A stretch of 64,000 nucleotides of DNA from an uncultured Sulfuricurvum sp. (GTDB taxonomy: Bacteria; Campylobacterota; Campylobacteria; Campylobacterales; Sulfurimonadaceae), in the NCBI GenBank assembly GCA_903844635.1, contig CAIMUF010000055.1:1-64000 (forward strand), given 5' to 3'. The notes below the pieces were generated by a model. The model did not search any database, had not been told where the DNA came from, and saw only the letters and a program-made list of their open reading frames with translations. Positions 9,186-17,916 of the stretch are shown here, piece by piece. Within the stretch, counting starts at the first letter, position 1. Every line of letters begins with the position of its first letter. Both the position numbers and the translations under genes were made by a program.

Positions 9186-10780
9186 TAGTGAGCCTCTGTA
9201 GGATGTTGAGGTTTTTTGAGCAATCGTATTGCCAAATAAGGGGTAAAGATGTAAGCAACAAAGAGCGATGCGATGAGGGCAACAGGGACATTGGCAGGGA
9301 TTGGTTTCATAAACTGACCCATCATCTGTCCAACAAATGCCATAGGAACCATGGTCAAGATAATGGCGAGTGTGGCAATATTGGTAGGTGCTCCAATCTC
9401 GTCGGTAGCTTCGATCATCAACTGATCGGCATCCCTTTCATGTGCATTGGGGGCGTGAAAATGGCGATGGATATTTTCAATAACGATAATCGCAGCATCG
9501 ACCAACAATCCAAGACTCAGCAAGAATGCAAAGAGGGTGATACGGTTAATCGTCTGACCTGTGAGATAAGCAATAAAGAGAGTAATCGCCAAAATAGCAG
9601 GAACCGTAAAGGTAACGATAAGTGACTCTCTCCATCCCAAAACAAAGGCAAGCAAGATGGCGATGATCACGATGGAGAGCAAGAGGTGAAAAACCAGCTC
9701 ATTAACTGCTTCATTCGCACGTTCACCATCATTACGAGTAATAACGTAGTGAATCCCTTGTGCTTCCATAAGCGATTTATATTTGGTCAGTTCTGTTTTT
9801 ACGGCATCGGCGATGATAACGGAATTCGTCCCTTGCAGTTTTGAAACAGTTAGGGTCACTTGATCTTTGAGAGGAGAAAATTTGCCGTCACTTCCTTTGA
9901 CACTTACGAGTGCGGATTTGAAGTTTTGAATGTCCTGTCCTGAGGTTACAGTGGCTACATCACGCAAATAGATGGCAGAACCGCCGTATTGTGCGACGAT
10001 AATATTACCGACATCATCAACACTTTCAATGGCATTTTTAACTCCGATCATTACGATCTCATTTGATTGGGTTTTCCCTTTTATCTCAGGGACATTGTAG
10101 GAAAGTGCTTGGACGGATTGGACAATCTGGCCCAGTGAGAGATTGTAGCCCGAGAGGCGATTAATATCGACTTGGACGTTAAATTGATGTTTTTTAGCGC
10201 CCTTGATGTCAGTAACAGCAACATTGGGAAGGCCATTAATATGATGTTGGATAAATTTTACACGATCATAAAGAATGGTAGGATCGATAGCCGAATTATT
10301 GGAGTAAAAAGCGACCGATACGATAGGAATATCGACGTCAATGTCGAGAGGTTTAATAATCGGTTGCATAGCACCTTTTGGGAGAATGCCCATATTTTGC
10401 ATGATTTTGTCATAAATTTTTAGATTTGAATTTTCTTTGGCTTCACCTATAAAAAAAGCGGCATTGATGACGGCAACATTATCCATTGCCATTCCGTGGA
10501 TATTTTCAATCCCTTTGACTTCTTTTAGTTTTCGCTCTAAGGGTTTGACTATGACGTTTTCAATCTCTTTTGCTGTAGCACCGGGCATAGCAATGATGAC
10601 AGTTGATCCACTTACTACCATTTGGGGGTTTTCTTCACGCGGCATCATCATAAGGGCAATGTAGCCGATAATGATGAGGAATATCCCCAAAATTGGGGTG
10701 AGCGGATTACGTAAAAAACCATGTGCAAGTTTTCCGGCATAATCTTTAGGATGATAAGGTGCGCTATGAGAGGACATCAA
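9185..10780 (-). CDS. RND efflux permease, N-terminal half
   Basis: 531 residues covering helices 1-7 and the first porter region of an RND pump: LTPILGIFLIIIGYIALMMM (helix 1), MPREENPQMVVSGSTV, and the helix-4 proton-relay segment GLLVDAAIIVIENI. That segment has a single aspartate followed by alanine, as in heavy-metal-type RND proteins, rather than the Asp-Asp of AcrB; this is only a hint at class. The protein ends after helix 7 (YLAIRLLKKPQ), and the second half is a separate, translationally coupled gene. The adaptor gene ends 5 bases upstream of its start. Confidence 0.85.
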   Translation of the reverse strand: MMSSHSAPYHPKDYAGKLAHGFLRNPLTPILGIFLIIIGYIALMMMPREENPQMVVSGSTVIIAMPGATAKEIENVIVKPLERKLKEVKGIENIHGMAMDNVAVINAAFFIGEAKENSNLKIYDKIMQNMGILPKGAMQPIIKPLDIDVDIPIVSVAFYSNNSAIDPTILYDRVKFIQHHINGLPNVAVTDIKGAKKHQFNVQVDINRLSGYNLSLGQIVQSVQALSYNVPEIKGKTQSNEIVMIGVKNAIESVDDVGNIIVAQYGGSAIYLRDVATVTSGQDIQNFKSALVSVKGSDGKFSPLKDQVTLTVSKLQGTNSVIIADAVKTELTKYKSLMEAQGIHYVITRNDGERANEAVNELVFHLLLSIVIIAILLAFVLGWRESLIVTFTVPAILAITLFIAYLTGQTINRITLFAFLLSLGLLVDAAIIVIENIHRHFHAPNAHERDADQLMIEATDEIGAPTNIATLAIILTMVPMAFVGQMMGQFMKPIPANVPVALIASLFVAYIFTPYLAIRLLKKPQHPTEAH

Positions 10781-10785
10781 AACTC

Positions 10786-11571
10786 CTAATTTAATTCAAC
10801 AGTAGCGTACATTCCAGGGTAGACGGTTTGTTTTGCGCTAAAGGAGACTTTGATTTTAAACGTATGAGTCATAGGATTAGAACTTGGGACAACGGAACTG
10901 ATGGTGCCGATTCCGACAAACCCTGTTGAGGGGATGGACACTTTCACTTTTTTACCGATAGGAGCCATTTTTAAACTGCTTTCAGCCACTTCAACTTCGA
11001 TTTTAAGAGTGGTTAAGTCTGATAGTACGATTGCGGGCATACCTGGCATTGCCATTTCGCCTACTTTGATATTTTTAGAAATAACCACACCATTGTTTGG
11101 AGCTACAATTTGTAAATATTGGTATTGGTTAGTGACTTCTTTTTGGCGAGCTTTGGCTTGAGAGACTTGGCGCTCGGAAATTTTGATGGTATTTTTGAGG
11201 TTTTTTTCGGCCAATTCAAGATTTTCAACTTCATAACGGCTTACCATGTCTTGTTGGTATAAACGTCGATGGCGTTCAAGATTTACTTTGAGATTTTCAT
11301 ATTGGTTCTGGTACATTTGCTGGGATAGTTCCGCTTGAGCAATTCCCATCTCTACTTGAGTTTTAGCGGAATCGATCTCTCTTGAGTCGATTGAGTAGAG
11401 TAAATCACCCTTGCGGACACGTGAACCTTCGGAGACGTTTACGGAAGTGACAAACCCCATATTTCTACTGGTAATCATCTTTTGGTTGTCGGAGATAATA
11501 ACACCGGAAAGAATAAGCCCTGCCGCATTTAAAGCAGCACCTAGGGTGAGAAGAGAAAAGATAATTTTCAT
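10786..11571 (-). CDS. RND periplasmic adaptor (membrane fusion) protein
   Basis: 261 residues with an N-terminal signal/anchor (MKIIFSLLTLGAALNAAGLIL), a first lipoyl half (GFVTSVNVSEGSRVRKGDLL), an alpha-helical hairpin (about 75-150), a second lipoyl half (IVAPNNGVVISKNIKVGEMA) and a beta-barrel domain to the C-terminus. It is shorter than typical AcrA-like adaptors (about 370-400) because it lacks most of the membrane-proximal domain, as in minimal adaptors. The start overlaps the stop of the TolC-type gene by ATGA. It bridges the split permease and the outer-membrane channel. Confidence 0.88.
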   Translation of the reverse strand: MKIIFSLLTLGAALNAAGLILSGVIISDNQKMITSRNMGFVTSVNVSEGSRVRKGDLLYSIDSREIDSAKTQVEMGIAQAELSQQMYQNQYENLKVNLERHRRLYQQDMVSRYEVENLELAEKNLKNTIKISERQVSQAKARQKEVTNQYQYLQIVAPNNGVVISKNIKVGEMAMPGMPAIVLSDLTTLKIEVEVAESSLKMAPIGKKVKVSIPSTGFVGIGTISSVVPSSNPMTHTFKIKVSFSAKQTVYPGMYATVELN

Positions 11572-12914
11572 TGATTGGCTCCATAGCTTAGTTTTTCGAG
11601 AGCAAAAATACGCTCGTTTCGTTGATTTTTAACCATTTGCAGATTGATAATTTTTTCGATTTGCTGAGATTGTTTGATGATAAGATCACTCATTGAGGTG
11701 AGATGCTCACGATAGCGTCCTTCATAATTTTTGTAGATCTGGGTTGAAAGGTCGAGCTCTTTTTCTAAACTGCTAACTTGATAATCCAAGCTTTCGATTT
11801 CGGTTTGAATTTTGTCATACTGAAGGGCAATCCCTTTTTTAGCGAGTTCCACTTCGGTTGACGTTTTAAGATGGTCAATCCGTGCTTTTTCCAGAGTGTG
11901 TGCATCGATTCCGCCGTTGTACAAGTTCCAGCTCAGACGTGCACCGATCGTGTAGGCAGCATGGTCACTAAATTTTCCTAAGAACGTATTGTCAGCGCTG
12001 GACGCTTCGGCAAATGCACCGACGGTTGGAAGATACGGAGCCGTTGCCACATCAATCATGGAGGAGCGAATTTCCAACCCATGAGAAGCTTTTTTGAGGT
12101 CACTGTTATTTGCCATAACATCCGCTTCCGTAATTGCAGCAGAAGCCCGATCATCGGAAGGTGTCACTATGTCACTAACTTTTTGATTTAGAAGAAAGCT
12201 TAAATAGTGGTAGAGAAGTTTTTTATTGGCTTGCATTTCCAAAATCATTCGATCGACATTGGCTTTTTTGGCTTCGACTTCGAGCAAATCAACTTTTTTG
12301 GCATACCCTTCTTGAAACATTTGCTGGGTGGCAGCTTGCAAGGTTGCGATGTTTTTTTGAATCACTTGCAATTTGTCGATCGAGTGATCGAGAAGGGCCA
12401 TATCGTAATAGCTTTTTCGAATTTCATAGATTTTTTCTGCCGTTACCTTGGTGGTGTCAAGCTGTTTGATCTTTTCCATCTGTTGAGCAATTTTTTCATA
12501 ACTGCTAAGCTTTCCGCCCGTATAGAGGGGAATGGCATAGGTGAGCTTGCTTTGAAAAAGATTTCGATAACCAGGATAGTTGAGGTCTTTTGGTTGCGTT
12601 GTAGTGTCACCTGTATATTCAGCGAGTCCAAAATCTCCGAAATTTGCTTCGCGTGAACTGAGTTTAAATCCAAATACGTTGAGCGCATCGTTCGAGCGGA
12701 CAACATTTTGAGTAAAATCGAGTGCACCATAACTGTAGCCTTGAGAAAGGGAGACATCGTTTTGGGCAATTTTAGCGTCCAAAGAGGCTGCTTTTATCTC
12801 TAAATTTTGTTCTTTAAGCAGTGTTATCGCTTCATTAAGAGATAACGGAGCTGCACTGAGATTGAGAACACTTAAAAGTAGCGCAAGTGTTAATCGTTGT
12901 GTGGGAGATGCCAT
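11568..12914 (-). CDS. TolC-family outer-membrane efflux channel
   Basis: 448 residues: signal peptide (LALLLSVLNLSAAPLS), then two repeats of long coiled-coil helices typical of OEP/TolC proteins (LNEAITLLKEQNLEIKAASL near 25-45; KKGIALQYDKIQTEIESLDY near 360-380) with short strands between (YLPTVGAFAEASSADN). First gene of the efflux operon TolC-adaptor-RND(N)-RND(C)-FapA. Its promoter region contains two TTATACTAT repeats 20 bp apart, a possible regulator site. Export substrate is unknown. Confidence 0.88.
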   Translation of the reverse strand: MASPTQRLTLALLLSVLNLSAAPLSLNEAITLLKEQNLEIKAASLDAKIAQNDVSLSQGYSYGALDFTQNVVRSNDALNVFGFKLSSREANFGDFGLAEYTGDTTTQPKDLNYPGYRNLFQSKLTYAIPLYTGGKLSSYEKIAQQMEKIKQLDTTKVTAEKIYEIRKSYYDMALLDHSIDKLQVIQKNIATLQAATQQMFQEGYAKKVDLLEVEAKKANVDRMILEMQANKKLLYHYLSFLLNQKVSDIVTPSDDRASAAITEADVMANNSDLKKASHGLEIRSSMIDVATAPYLPTVGAFAEASSADNTFLGKFSDHAAYTIGARLSWNLYNGGIDAHTLEKARIDHLKTSTEVELAKKGIALQYDKIQTEIESLDYQVSSLEKELDLSTQIYKNYEGRYREHLTSMSDLIIKQSQQIEKIINLQMVKNQRNERIFALEKLSYGANQ

Positions 12915-12949
12915 TGGGAGAAACCATCCTTGTGATTTATTTGTGATAC

Positions 12950-12978
12950 TTATACTATAAATAATACAATTATACTAT
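12950..12978 (-). promoter_or_regulatory. paired direct repeats in the efflux operon promoter
   Basis: TTATACTAT at 12950-12958 and 12970-12978, exactly 20 bp (about two helical turns) apart. On the minus strand each contains TAGTATAA, overlapping the likely -10 region (TATAAT) 36-60 bp upstream of the TolC-type gene start. The arrangement resembles a tandem response-regulator site. No regulator gene is adjacent. Confidence 0.5.
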
Positions 12979-13044
12979 TTACAAGTTTAAAAGAGTCAAA
13001 ATGGCCATAATCTATCCAAGATGATACCATAAAAATATCAGGGT

Positions 13045-13073
13045 TTGAAATTCAAAGCCAATTAGGGTAAAAT
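13045..13073 (+). promoter_or_regulatory. predicted sigma-70 promoter for efp
   Basis: TTGAAA (13045-13050), 17-bp spacer, TAAAAT (13068-13073), 26 bp before the efp start; AGGGGAAG supplies the ribosome site. Confidence 0.6.
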
Positions 13074-13099
13074 TCGGGCAATTATATACAGGGGAAGAC

Positions 13100-13666
13100 A
13101 TGGCAACCATCGGAATGAGCGATATTAAAAAAGGGGTACGCCTCGAAATCACGGGTGTACCGTACAGAGTAATCGATTTTCAACACGTCAAACCTGGTAA
13201 AGGTGCAGCATTTGTTCGTTGTAAAGTTAAAAGTTTTTTGAACGGAAAAGTAGTTGAAAAAACGATTCATGCGGGCGATAAATTCGAGGTTCCAAATATC
13301 GAGCATAAAACCATGCAATATCTGTATGATGACGGCGAAATGCTTCAGTTCATGGACAACGAAAGCTTTGAACAATTAGGTCTTAGCTATGAGCAATGTG
13401 AAGATGCAAGCAAATGGATCAAAGACGGTACAAACGTTCAAATCATCTTGCACAACGGCAAAGCAATCAGCGTTGATGCTCCTGAAATCATGGAACTTAA
13501 AATTGTTGAAACACCACCAAACTTCAAAGGTGACACATCAAGCGGTTCTAAAAAACCTGCAACGCTTGAGACAGGTGCAGTCGTACAAATCCCTTATCAC
13601 TTACTTGAGGGTGATATCATTCGTGTTAACACCGTTGAGGGTGAATACATGGAAAAAGTAAAGTAA
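13100..13666 (+). CDS. efp: translation elongation factor P
   Basis: 188 residues, the standard EF-P length, with the three beta-barrel domains in order. EF-P binds between P and E sites of the ribosome and relieves stalling at polyproline. The loop carrying the modified residue reads KPGKGAAF, with the acceptor lysine at position 34, so an EpmA-type lysylation (or similar) is expected; no modifying enzyme lies in the window. The C-terminal signature [18 protein letters not shown] is intact. It is divergent from the efflux operon and has its own promoter. Confidence 0.97.
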   Translation: MATIGMSDIKKGVRLEITGVPYRVIDFQHVKPGKGAAFVRCKVKSFLNGKVVEKTIHAGDKFEVPNIEHKTMQYLYDDGEMLQFMDNESFEQLGLSYEQCEDASKWIKDGTNVQIILHNGKAISVDAPEIMELKIVETPPNFKGDTSSGSKKPATLETGAVVQIPYHLLEGDIIRVNTVEGEYMEKVK

Positions 13667-13694
13667 CTTTCTCTTCTTAATACTCTATTGTGTC

Positions 13695-13728
13695 ATTCCC
13701 GTGAAAACGGGAATCCAGCTTTTTTTCT
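13695..13728 (+). terminator. REP-like hairpin followed by T-run, after efp
   Basis: ATTCCCGT (13695-13702), loop GAAA, ACGGGAAT (13707-13714), then CCAGC and a run of seven T. It can act as an intrinsic terminator for efp. The same hairpin core with the CCAGCTTT tail recurs at 53557, so it is also one copy of a dispersed element. Confidence 0.65.
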
Positions 13729-13813
13729 GATAAAGTCTTCATATTCTTTTATAGTTTTTCAATACAATAGACTCTTTTAATATTCTGAGTATAATTTTAG
13801 AAATAAAGGAATC

Positions 13814-14383
13814 ATGATGCCAAAAGTTCTAATCCCTATTGCAACAGGTTTTGAAGAGATTGAAGCGGTGAATATCATCGATGTACTTCGTCGTGCCGGT
13901 ATTGAAGTAATTATGGGTGCATTGGATGAGCATATGCTTGTCAAAGGTGCCAATGGTATTACGGTACAGTGTGATCGTGTTATCGAAGGTATCAGTGCGG
14001 ATGAACTTGATATGATCGTTCTTCCCGGCGGCATGGGCGGTACGAAAGTATTGGCACATGATCACGGTGTTCAGACATTGCTAAAAGAGATGGACGCCAA
14101 AGGCAAAAATATCGGTGCGATATGTGCTGCACCGTATGCCCTTTACACAGCAGGCGTTCTAAAAGAGGGATATACCTGTTATCCAAGTGTCGAAGATGAG
14201 ATCAAAGTCACCGGTTATCAAGGTGATAAAAGCGCTGTAGTTCAAACGGGCAACATTATGACGTCTCGCGGTCCTGCTACGGCGATTTGTTTTGGTTTGG
14301 CTATTGTTAAAAAGCTGTCTGGTGTTGAGGTAAGCGAAAGACTTCGAGGCGGTTTACTGGCAGAATATTGTGAAAAAATATAG
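13814..14383 (+). CDS. DJ-1/PfpI family protein (ThiJ-like)
   Basis: About 189 residues of the DJ-1 subfamily of the glutamine amidotransferase-like superfamily. It shows the FEEIEAV glutamate motif near residue 14, the DMIVLPGGMGG loop and the nucleophile cysteine at about 104 in GAICAAPYAL. Family members include deglycase/glyoxalase-like and chaperone activities; which applies here is not clear. Two start codons are adjacent (13814 and 13817), and the AAAGGA site fits the second slightly better. The next gene starts inside its 3' end. Confidence 0.9.
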   Translation: MMPKVLIPIATGFEEIEAVNIIDVLRRAGIEVIMGALDEHMLVKGANGITVQCDRVIEGISADELDMIVLPGGMGGTKVLAHDHGVQTLLKEMDAKGKNIGAICAAPYALYTAGVLKEGYTCYPSVEDEIKVTGYQGDKSAVVQTGNIMTSRGPATAICFGLAIVKKLSGVEVSERLRGGLLAEYCEKI

Positions 14384-15116
14384 TTTCCTTCTTTTGAGTG
14401 TGTTGAGTTTTACCGCCAGTGCCCAAGTACATCTTTCTTCATCTGAAAACTTAACACAAGAAAATGCCATCCAATATTGTCGTGATCTGGGTACAAGTTG
14501 GAGGGCGCTGTCTATACGCGAATTGTATAAACTTCCTGAAAATACCTCTTTTACGACTGGATTTAGTTATTGGTCAGCAACAAAAGTAGCTTCAGGTGAC
14601 GTTGAAGTAGGTACGGGCAGTGAAGGCGATGGCGGGATTGTTGCTATGATTGGCTACAGTTTTTTTCCAAAAGAGCCTAATATTACTTTATCTCCTCCAA
14701 CGAAAAAAATTGCTGCCGCGTGCACTAACGTTCCTGAGAGTAAACAAATACGTGACTATGCTTTAACCCCTAAAGGGACCGAAGATAAAGGATCAGAACT
14801 GCTGTGGCATTCACTTGATGCGACGGATAAGCAACGTAAATATACGTATGAATCAGCCAAAGAGATGTGTGAGAATTTAACCCTGGATGGACGGATTTGG
14901 CGACTTCCTACGGCAGATGAACTGTACGGCATCGTTGATACTGACTTTATCCGTCCGAGTGTGGATATGAAATTTTTTGGTCCTATGATGCACCGATACT
15001 ACTGGACGATTGACACACTCAATGAGAGAGACGCGTATGTGGTCGGATTTAAGTTAGGTTCTGTTGCTACGGTTGTTAAAACCCAATCAGCCTATGCACG
15101 ATGTGTGAGTGAGTAA
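14370..15116 (+). CDS. exported DUF1566 (Lcl-like) domain protein
   Basis: 248 residues starting at a GTG that overlaps the DJ-1 gene by 14 bases. It has a signal peptide (YSFLLLSVLSFTASAQ) and two related segments with the DUF1566 hallmarks: AIQYCRDLG ... WRALSIRELY ... YWSAT in the first half, and AKEMCENL ... IWRLPTADELYGIVD ... YYWTID ... ARCV in the second. Paired cysteines suggest disulfides in the periplasm. Proteins with this domain are usually surface or periplasmic and poorly characterised. No partner is evident; the link to pfpI by overlap is positional only. Confidence 0.75.
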   Translation: MKKYSFLLLSVLSFTASAQVHLSSSENLTQENAIQYCRDLGTSWRALSIRELYKLPENTSFTTGFSYWSATKVASGDVEVGTGSEGDGGIVAMIGYSFFPKEPNITLSPPTKKIAAACTNVPESKQIRDYALTPKGTEDKGSELLWHSLDATDKQRKYTYESAKEMCENLTLDGRIWRLPTADELYGIVDTDFIRPSVDMKFFGPMMHRYYWTIDTLNERDAYVVGFKLGSVATVVKTQSAYARCVSE

Positions 15117-15133
15117 AAATATTACTTCTCCCT

Positions 15134-15162
15134 TTGACTTTTAATGGTGAAAAGACTATACT
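15134..15162 (+). promoter_or_regulatory. predicted sigma-70 promoter of the exopolysaccharide operon
   Basis: TTGACT (15134-15139), 17-bp spacer, TATACT (15157-15162), 35 bp before the first gene of the operon (15198). It is the best-formed promoter seen in the window. Confidence 0.65.
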
Positions 15163-15197
15163 TAAAATTATAAATCTTTCTAATAAAGGTTAAGACG

Positions 15198-16466
15198 ATG
15201 GATATCCAAATTATACTTCTCATCCTCGTTTGTTTATTTTCATTCTCTATCGGTTTTATTGTTTTTGGGACGTTTCTTCGTCGTTGGATTCACAAAAAAC
15301 AGTATACGCAGATCGATCATCTCAAATCCCTTTATCAGCCATGGGTGGATGAAGCATTAAGTGGAAATACTCAGCATATGAGCGAATTTCAGCGTGTGGT
15401 TGACGAAGATGCTTTTGGGCGCGAGGCGTTAGAGCAGATTGTGTGTGAAAAATGTATGTCGGGTGAAAAAGTGATTTTACCTTTGATTCAAGAGATTGGA
15501 TTTGTCCGGTTATACGAAAAGAAACTACTATCAAAACATCTAAGTATACCTCTGCGTTCACGTGCAGCGGATCGTTTGGGCCGAATGCAAAGCGAAGAGT
15601 CGGTCGATTTGTTATTTCAAGTGCTGAAAGAAGAGAGTGATAAGAAGGATCTGGCAAACAGTATCATCAAAGCGATGGCGTTGATCGGAAGCGAGAAAGC
15701 GTTGGAATCTATTATCACTCTTTTCCCGTTGATTCTCAAAAAAGAGGTTATTACCCCTAAGAACGGTGAAATGATTTTACTAATGTTTGCACCGTTGTAC
15801 CGTGAACATTTGGTGAAAGCACTACATAATTTTCAACACTCAGGAGAGAGACTCTCCGTGATTGTCACTCTGGATGCGCTAAGCCGTTCGGCAGTGAGTG
15901 AGGATATGGTCGCGGTGGCGATGGAGATGCTGGCGTCTGAAGATGCGGAGATTCGTGTCCGATGCTTGCGCTTGATTGCCAATGCAAATGTGCAAAGGGT
16001 TGAAATGACGCTACATGAGATTAGGCTTTGTTTACAGGATAGGCAGTGGTTTATTCGGTTGCAGGCTATAGAAGTTGCACGACGATTTTTTTGCCCAGAG
16101 AGTCTGCCCGAGATGGTATTGTTGCTTCGTGATGCCCATTGGCAAGTGAGACGTGCAGCAGCCGGAATGATTGTCAGCCGGGGGGATGAGAGTTTAGAAA
16201 CCATCATCGGAGTGATCGAGGGAGAAGATATCTACGCCAAAGAGGCTATTTGTGAAGCGATCCATCTGGAAGGGTATGTGCATCAGCTTATCAATCACTT
16301 GACACAATCATCACTCCTGTTTAATTCCTCTGCACGTATCCTCTTTTATATGCACTCCATCGGACTTTCTTCAAGTTTGAAGGAGGTGGTATTGACTCAT
16401 CCAAGCGGTGAAATTCGACAAAATCTGCATCTTCTTATTCATCCACAAGGAGGAGACAATGACTAG
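15198..16466 (+). CDS. membrane-anchored HEAT-repeat protein of the exopolysaccharide operon
   Basis: 422 residues with one N-terminal transmembrane helix (about 4-28, IILLILVCLFSFSIGFIVFG) and a soluble body of alpha-helical HEAT-like repeats. The repeats are clear near LRSRAADRLGRMQSEESVDLL, AEIRVRCLRLIANANV, WFIRLQAIEVARRFF and HWQVRRAAAGMIVSRGD. Such repeats are protein-interaction scaffolds. First gene of a five-gene run in which every stop overlaps the next start; its stop overlaps the glycosyltransferase start by 8 bases. It probably forms part of the inner-membrane synthase complex, but no homologue of known function is recognised. Confidence 0.75.
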   Translation: MDIQIILLILVCLFSFSIGFIVFGTFLRRWIHKKQYTQIDHLKSLYQPWVDEALSGNTQHMSEFQRVVDEDAFGREALEQIVCEKCMSGEKVILPLIQEIGFVRLYEKKLLSKHLSIPLRSRAADRLGRMQSEESVDLLFQVLKEESDKKDLANSIIKAMALIGSEKALESIITLFPLILKKEVITPKNGEMILLMFAPLYREHLVKALHNFQHSGERLSVIVTLDALSRSAVSEDMVAVAMEMLASEDAEIRVRCLRLIANANVQRVEMTLHEIRLCLQDRQWFIRLQAIEVARRFFCPESLPEMVLLLRDAHWQVRRAAAGMIVSRGDESLETIIGVIEGEDIYAKEAICEAIHLEGYVHQLINHLTQSSLLFNSSARILFYMHSIGLSSSLKEVVLTHPSGEIRQNLHLLIHPQGGDND

Positions 16467-17916
16467 TTATTTTATTTCAGGAGTCATTTTTTTTAATATC
16501 GCGGTGGGGGTTTACTATGGTTTACTCAACAGTGTGTATACTCTTTTACTCTCCATTGCCCTTTTTACCGTGATACGACAAGGCTCTCGTGCCAAATATA
16601 CCGAGGATCGTTTATGGCTTTATTCAAATGAAACACCTCCTGTGTCGATTCTGATCCCCGCGTACAATGAAGAGGATGTGATTTTACGTACGGTCGCTTC
16701 TGTCCTGACACAAGAGTACCCGTTATTCGAAGTGATTGTGATCAATGACAGCTCGGAAGATAAGACATTGCAACTTTTGATTGAAACCTATAGTCTTTAA
16801 AAGGTAGATCAGCTGTATCGGGATATCCTTAAGACGGAACCCATCAAAGGGTTTTACTATAATAAAGAATATCCGAACCTTTTAGTGGTTGACAAAGAAA
16901 AAGGGGGGAAAGCCGACGCGCTCAATGCGGGTATCAATATTAGCCATTATCCCTATTTTTGTTCTGTTGATGCTGACTCGATTTTGGATACTTACGCACT
17001 GCTTAAAATCATGGTACAGGTCGTTGAAAGCAAGGTTCCCGTAATCGCCTGCGGAGGTGATGTCAGGGTGTTAAACGGGATGAATCATCCTGAGGTTCAA
17101 GGATATGCAGCTGAATTGCCGGAGAGTTCATTGGCAATGTTTCAGATTGTTGAATATCTGCGAAGCTTTTTATTTGGTCGGATCGGCTGGAATGCATTAG
17201 GCGGATCGGTGATTTTATCGGGGGCATTTTCCCTCTTTTTAAAAGATGCCGTCGTACGAGCAGGAGGGTATGATCGCAAGCAGGTTTCAGAAGATCTTGA
17301 AATCGTACTGAAATTGCACCGTTTGTATGCTCAAGAGAAACGTCCGTATAAAATCGATTATGCACTGGACGCTATTTGCTGGACTGAGGTTCCTGAAAAA
17401 ATCAATCAGCTCGGTCGTCAGCGTCGCCGATGGCAGGTGGGGTTTTTACAGGCATGCTGGAAACATCGGGGGATGATTTTCAATCCGAGATATAAAACGG
17501 TAGGATTGTTTTCTCTCCCTTATTTTCTTTTCTTGGAATCTACCGGATCGGTTATCGAACTGTTGGGCTTTGTAGTGATGCCGCTGGCGTATTATTTTGG
17601 CCTATTAAGTGTCCATTATTTTATCCTCTTTTTATTGCTTGCATTGGTGTATGGGACGTTCTTATCGGTCGCGACCATTTTGCTTGAAGAGATGACCATT
17701 AAACGGTATCCCTCATGGAAACATTTGGCTCGGTTGCTATTGTATGGATCGATTGAACATTTCGGGTATCGGCAAATCAATGCATGGTGGCGTTTGCAAG
17801 GGATATTTCAATTTTTCTTTATGCCGTATTCATGGGAATATGTTCATAAATCAGGGAAAACACATTCGGAGCATGAATCCCATAAAACATTAGGTTCAGA
17901 AGATGCCAAGCAGTGA
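16459..17916 (+). pseudogene. processive family-2 glycosyltransferase interrupted by an in-frame TAA
   Basis: One continuous 485-codon frame from the ATG at 16459 (after GGAGGAGAC) with a single stop, TAA at 16798-16800 (codon 114). The same frame continues uninterrupted on both sides. It has two N-terminal transmembrane stretches, VSILIPAYNEE near 61, INDSSEDKT near 95, then (after the stop) KGGKADALNAG near 148, DAD near 171, SED near 277, QRRRW near 319, and several C-terminal helices (about 355-450). These are the D, DXD, (T/S)ED and Q-RW motifs of PgaC/BcsA-like inner-membrane polysaccharide synthases. No PilZ domain. The N-terminal fragment alone could not catalyse. A GTG at 16885 could start the remainder, but that would lack the first nucleotide-sugar motif. 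A point mutation, a sequence error or readthrough are all possible. Confidence 0.85.

Noticed and set aside
16885-17916. Separate glycosyltransferase gene starting at GTG 16885
   Set aside because: It has no ribosome site and lacks the first GT2 motif. The same frame runs in from 16459, so it is treated as the rest of one interrupted gene.
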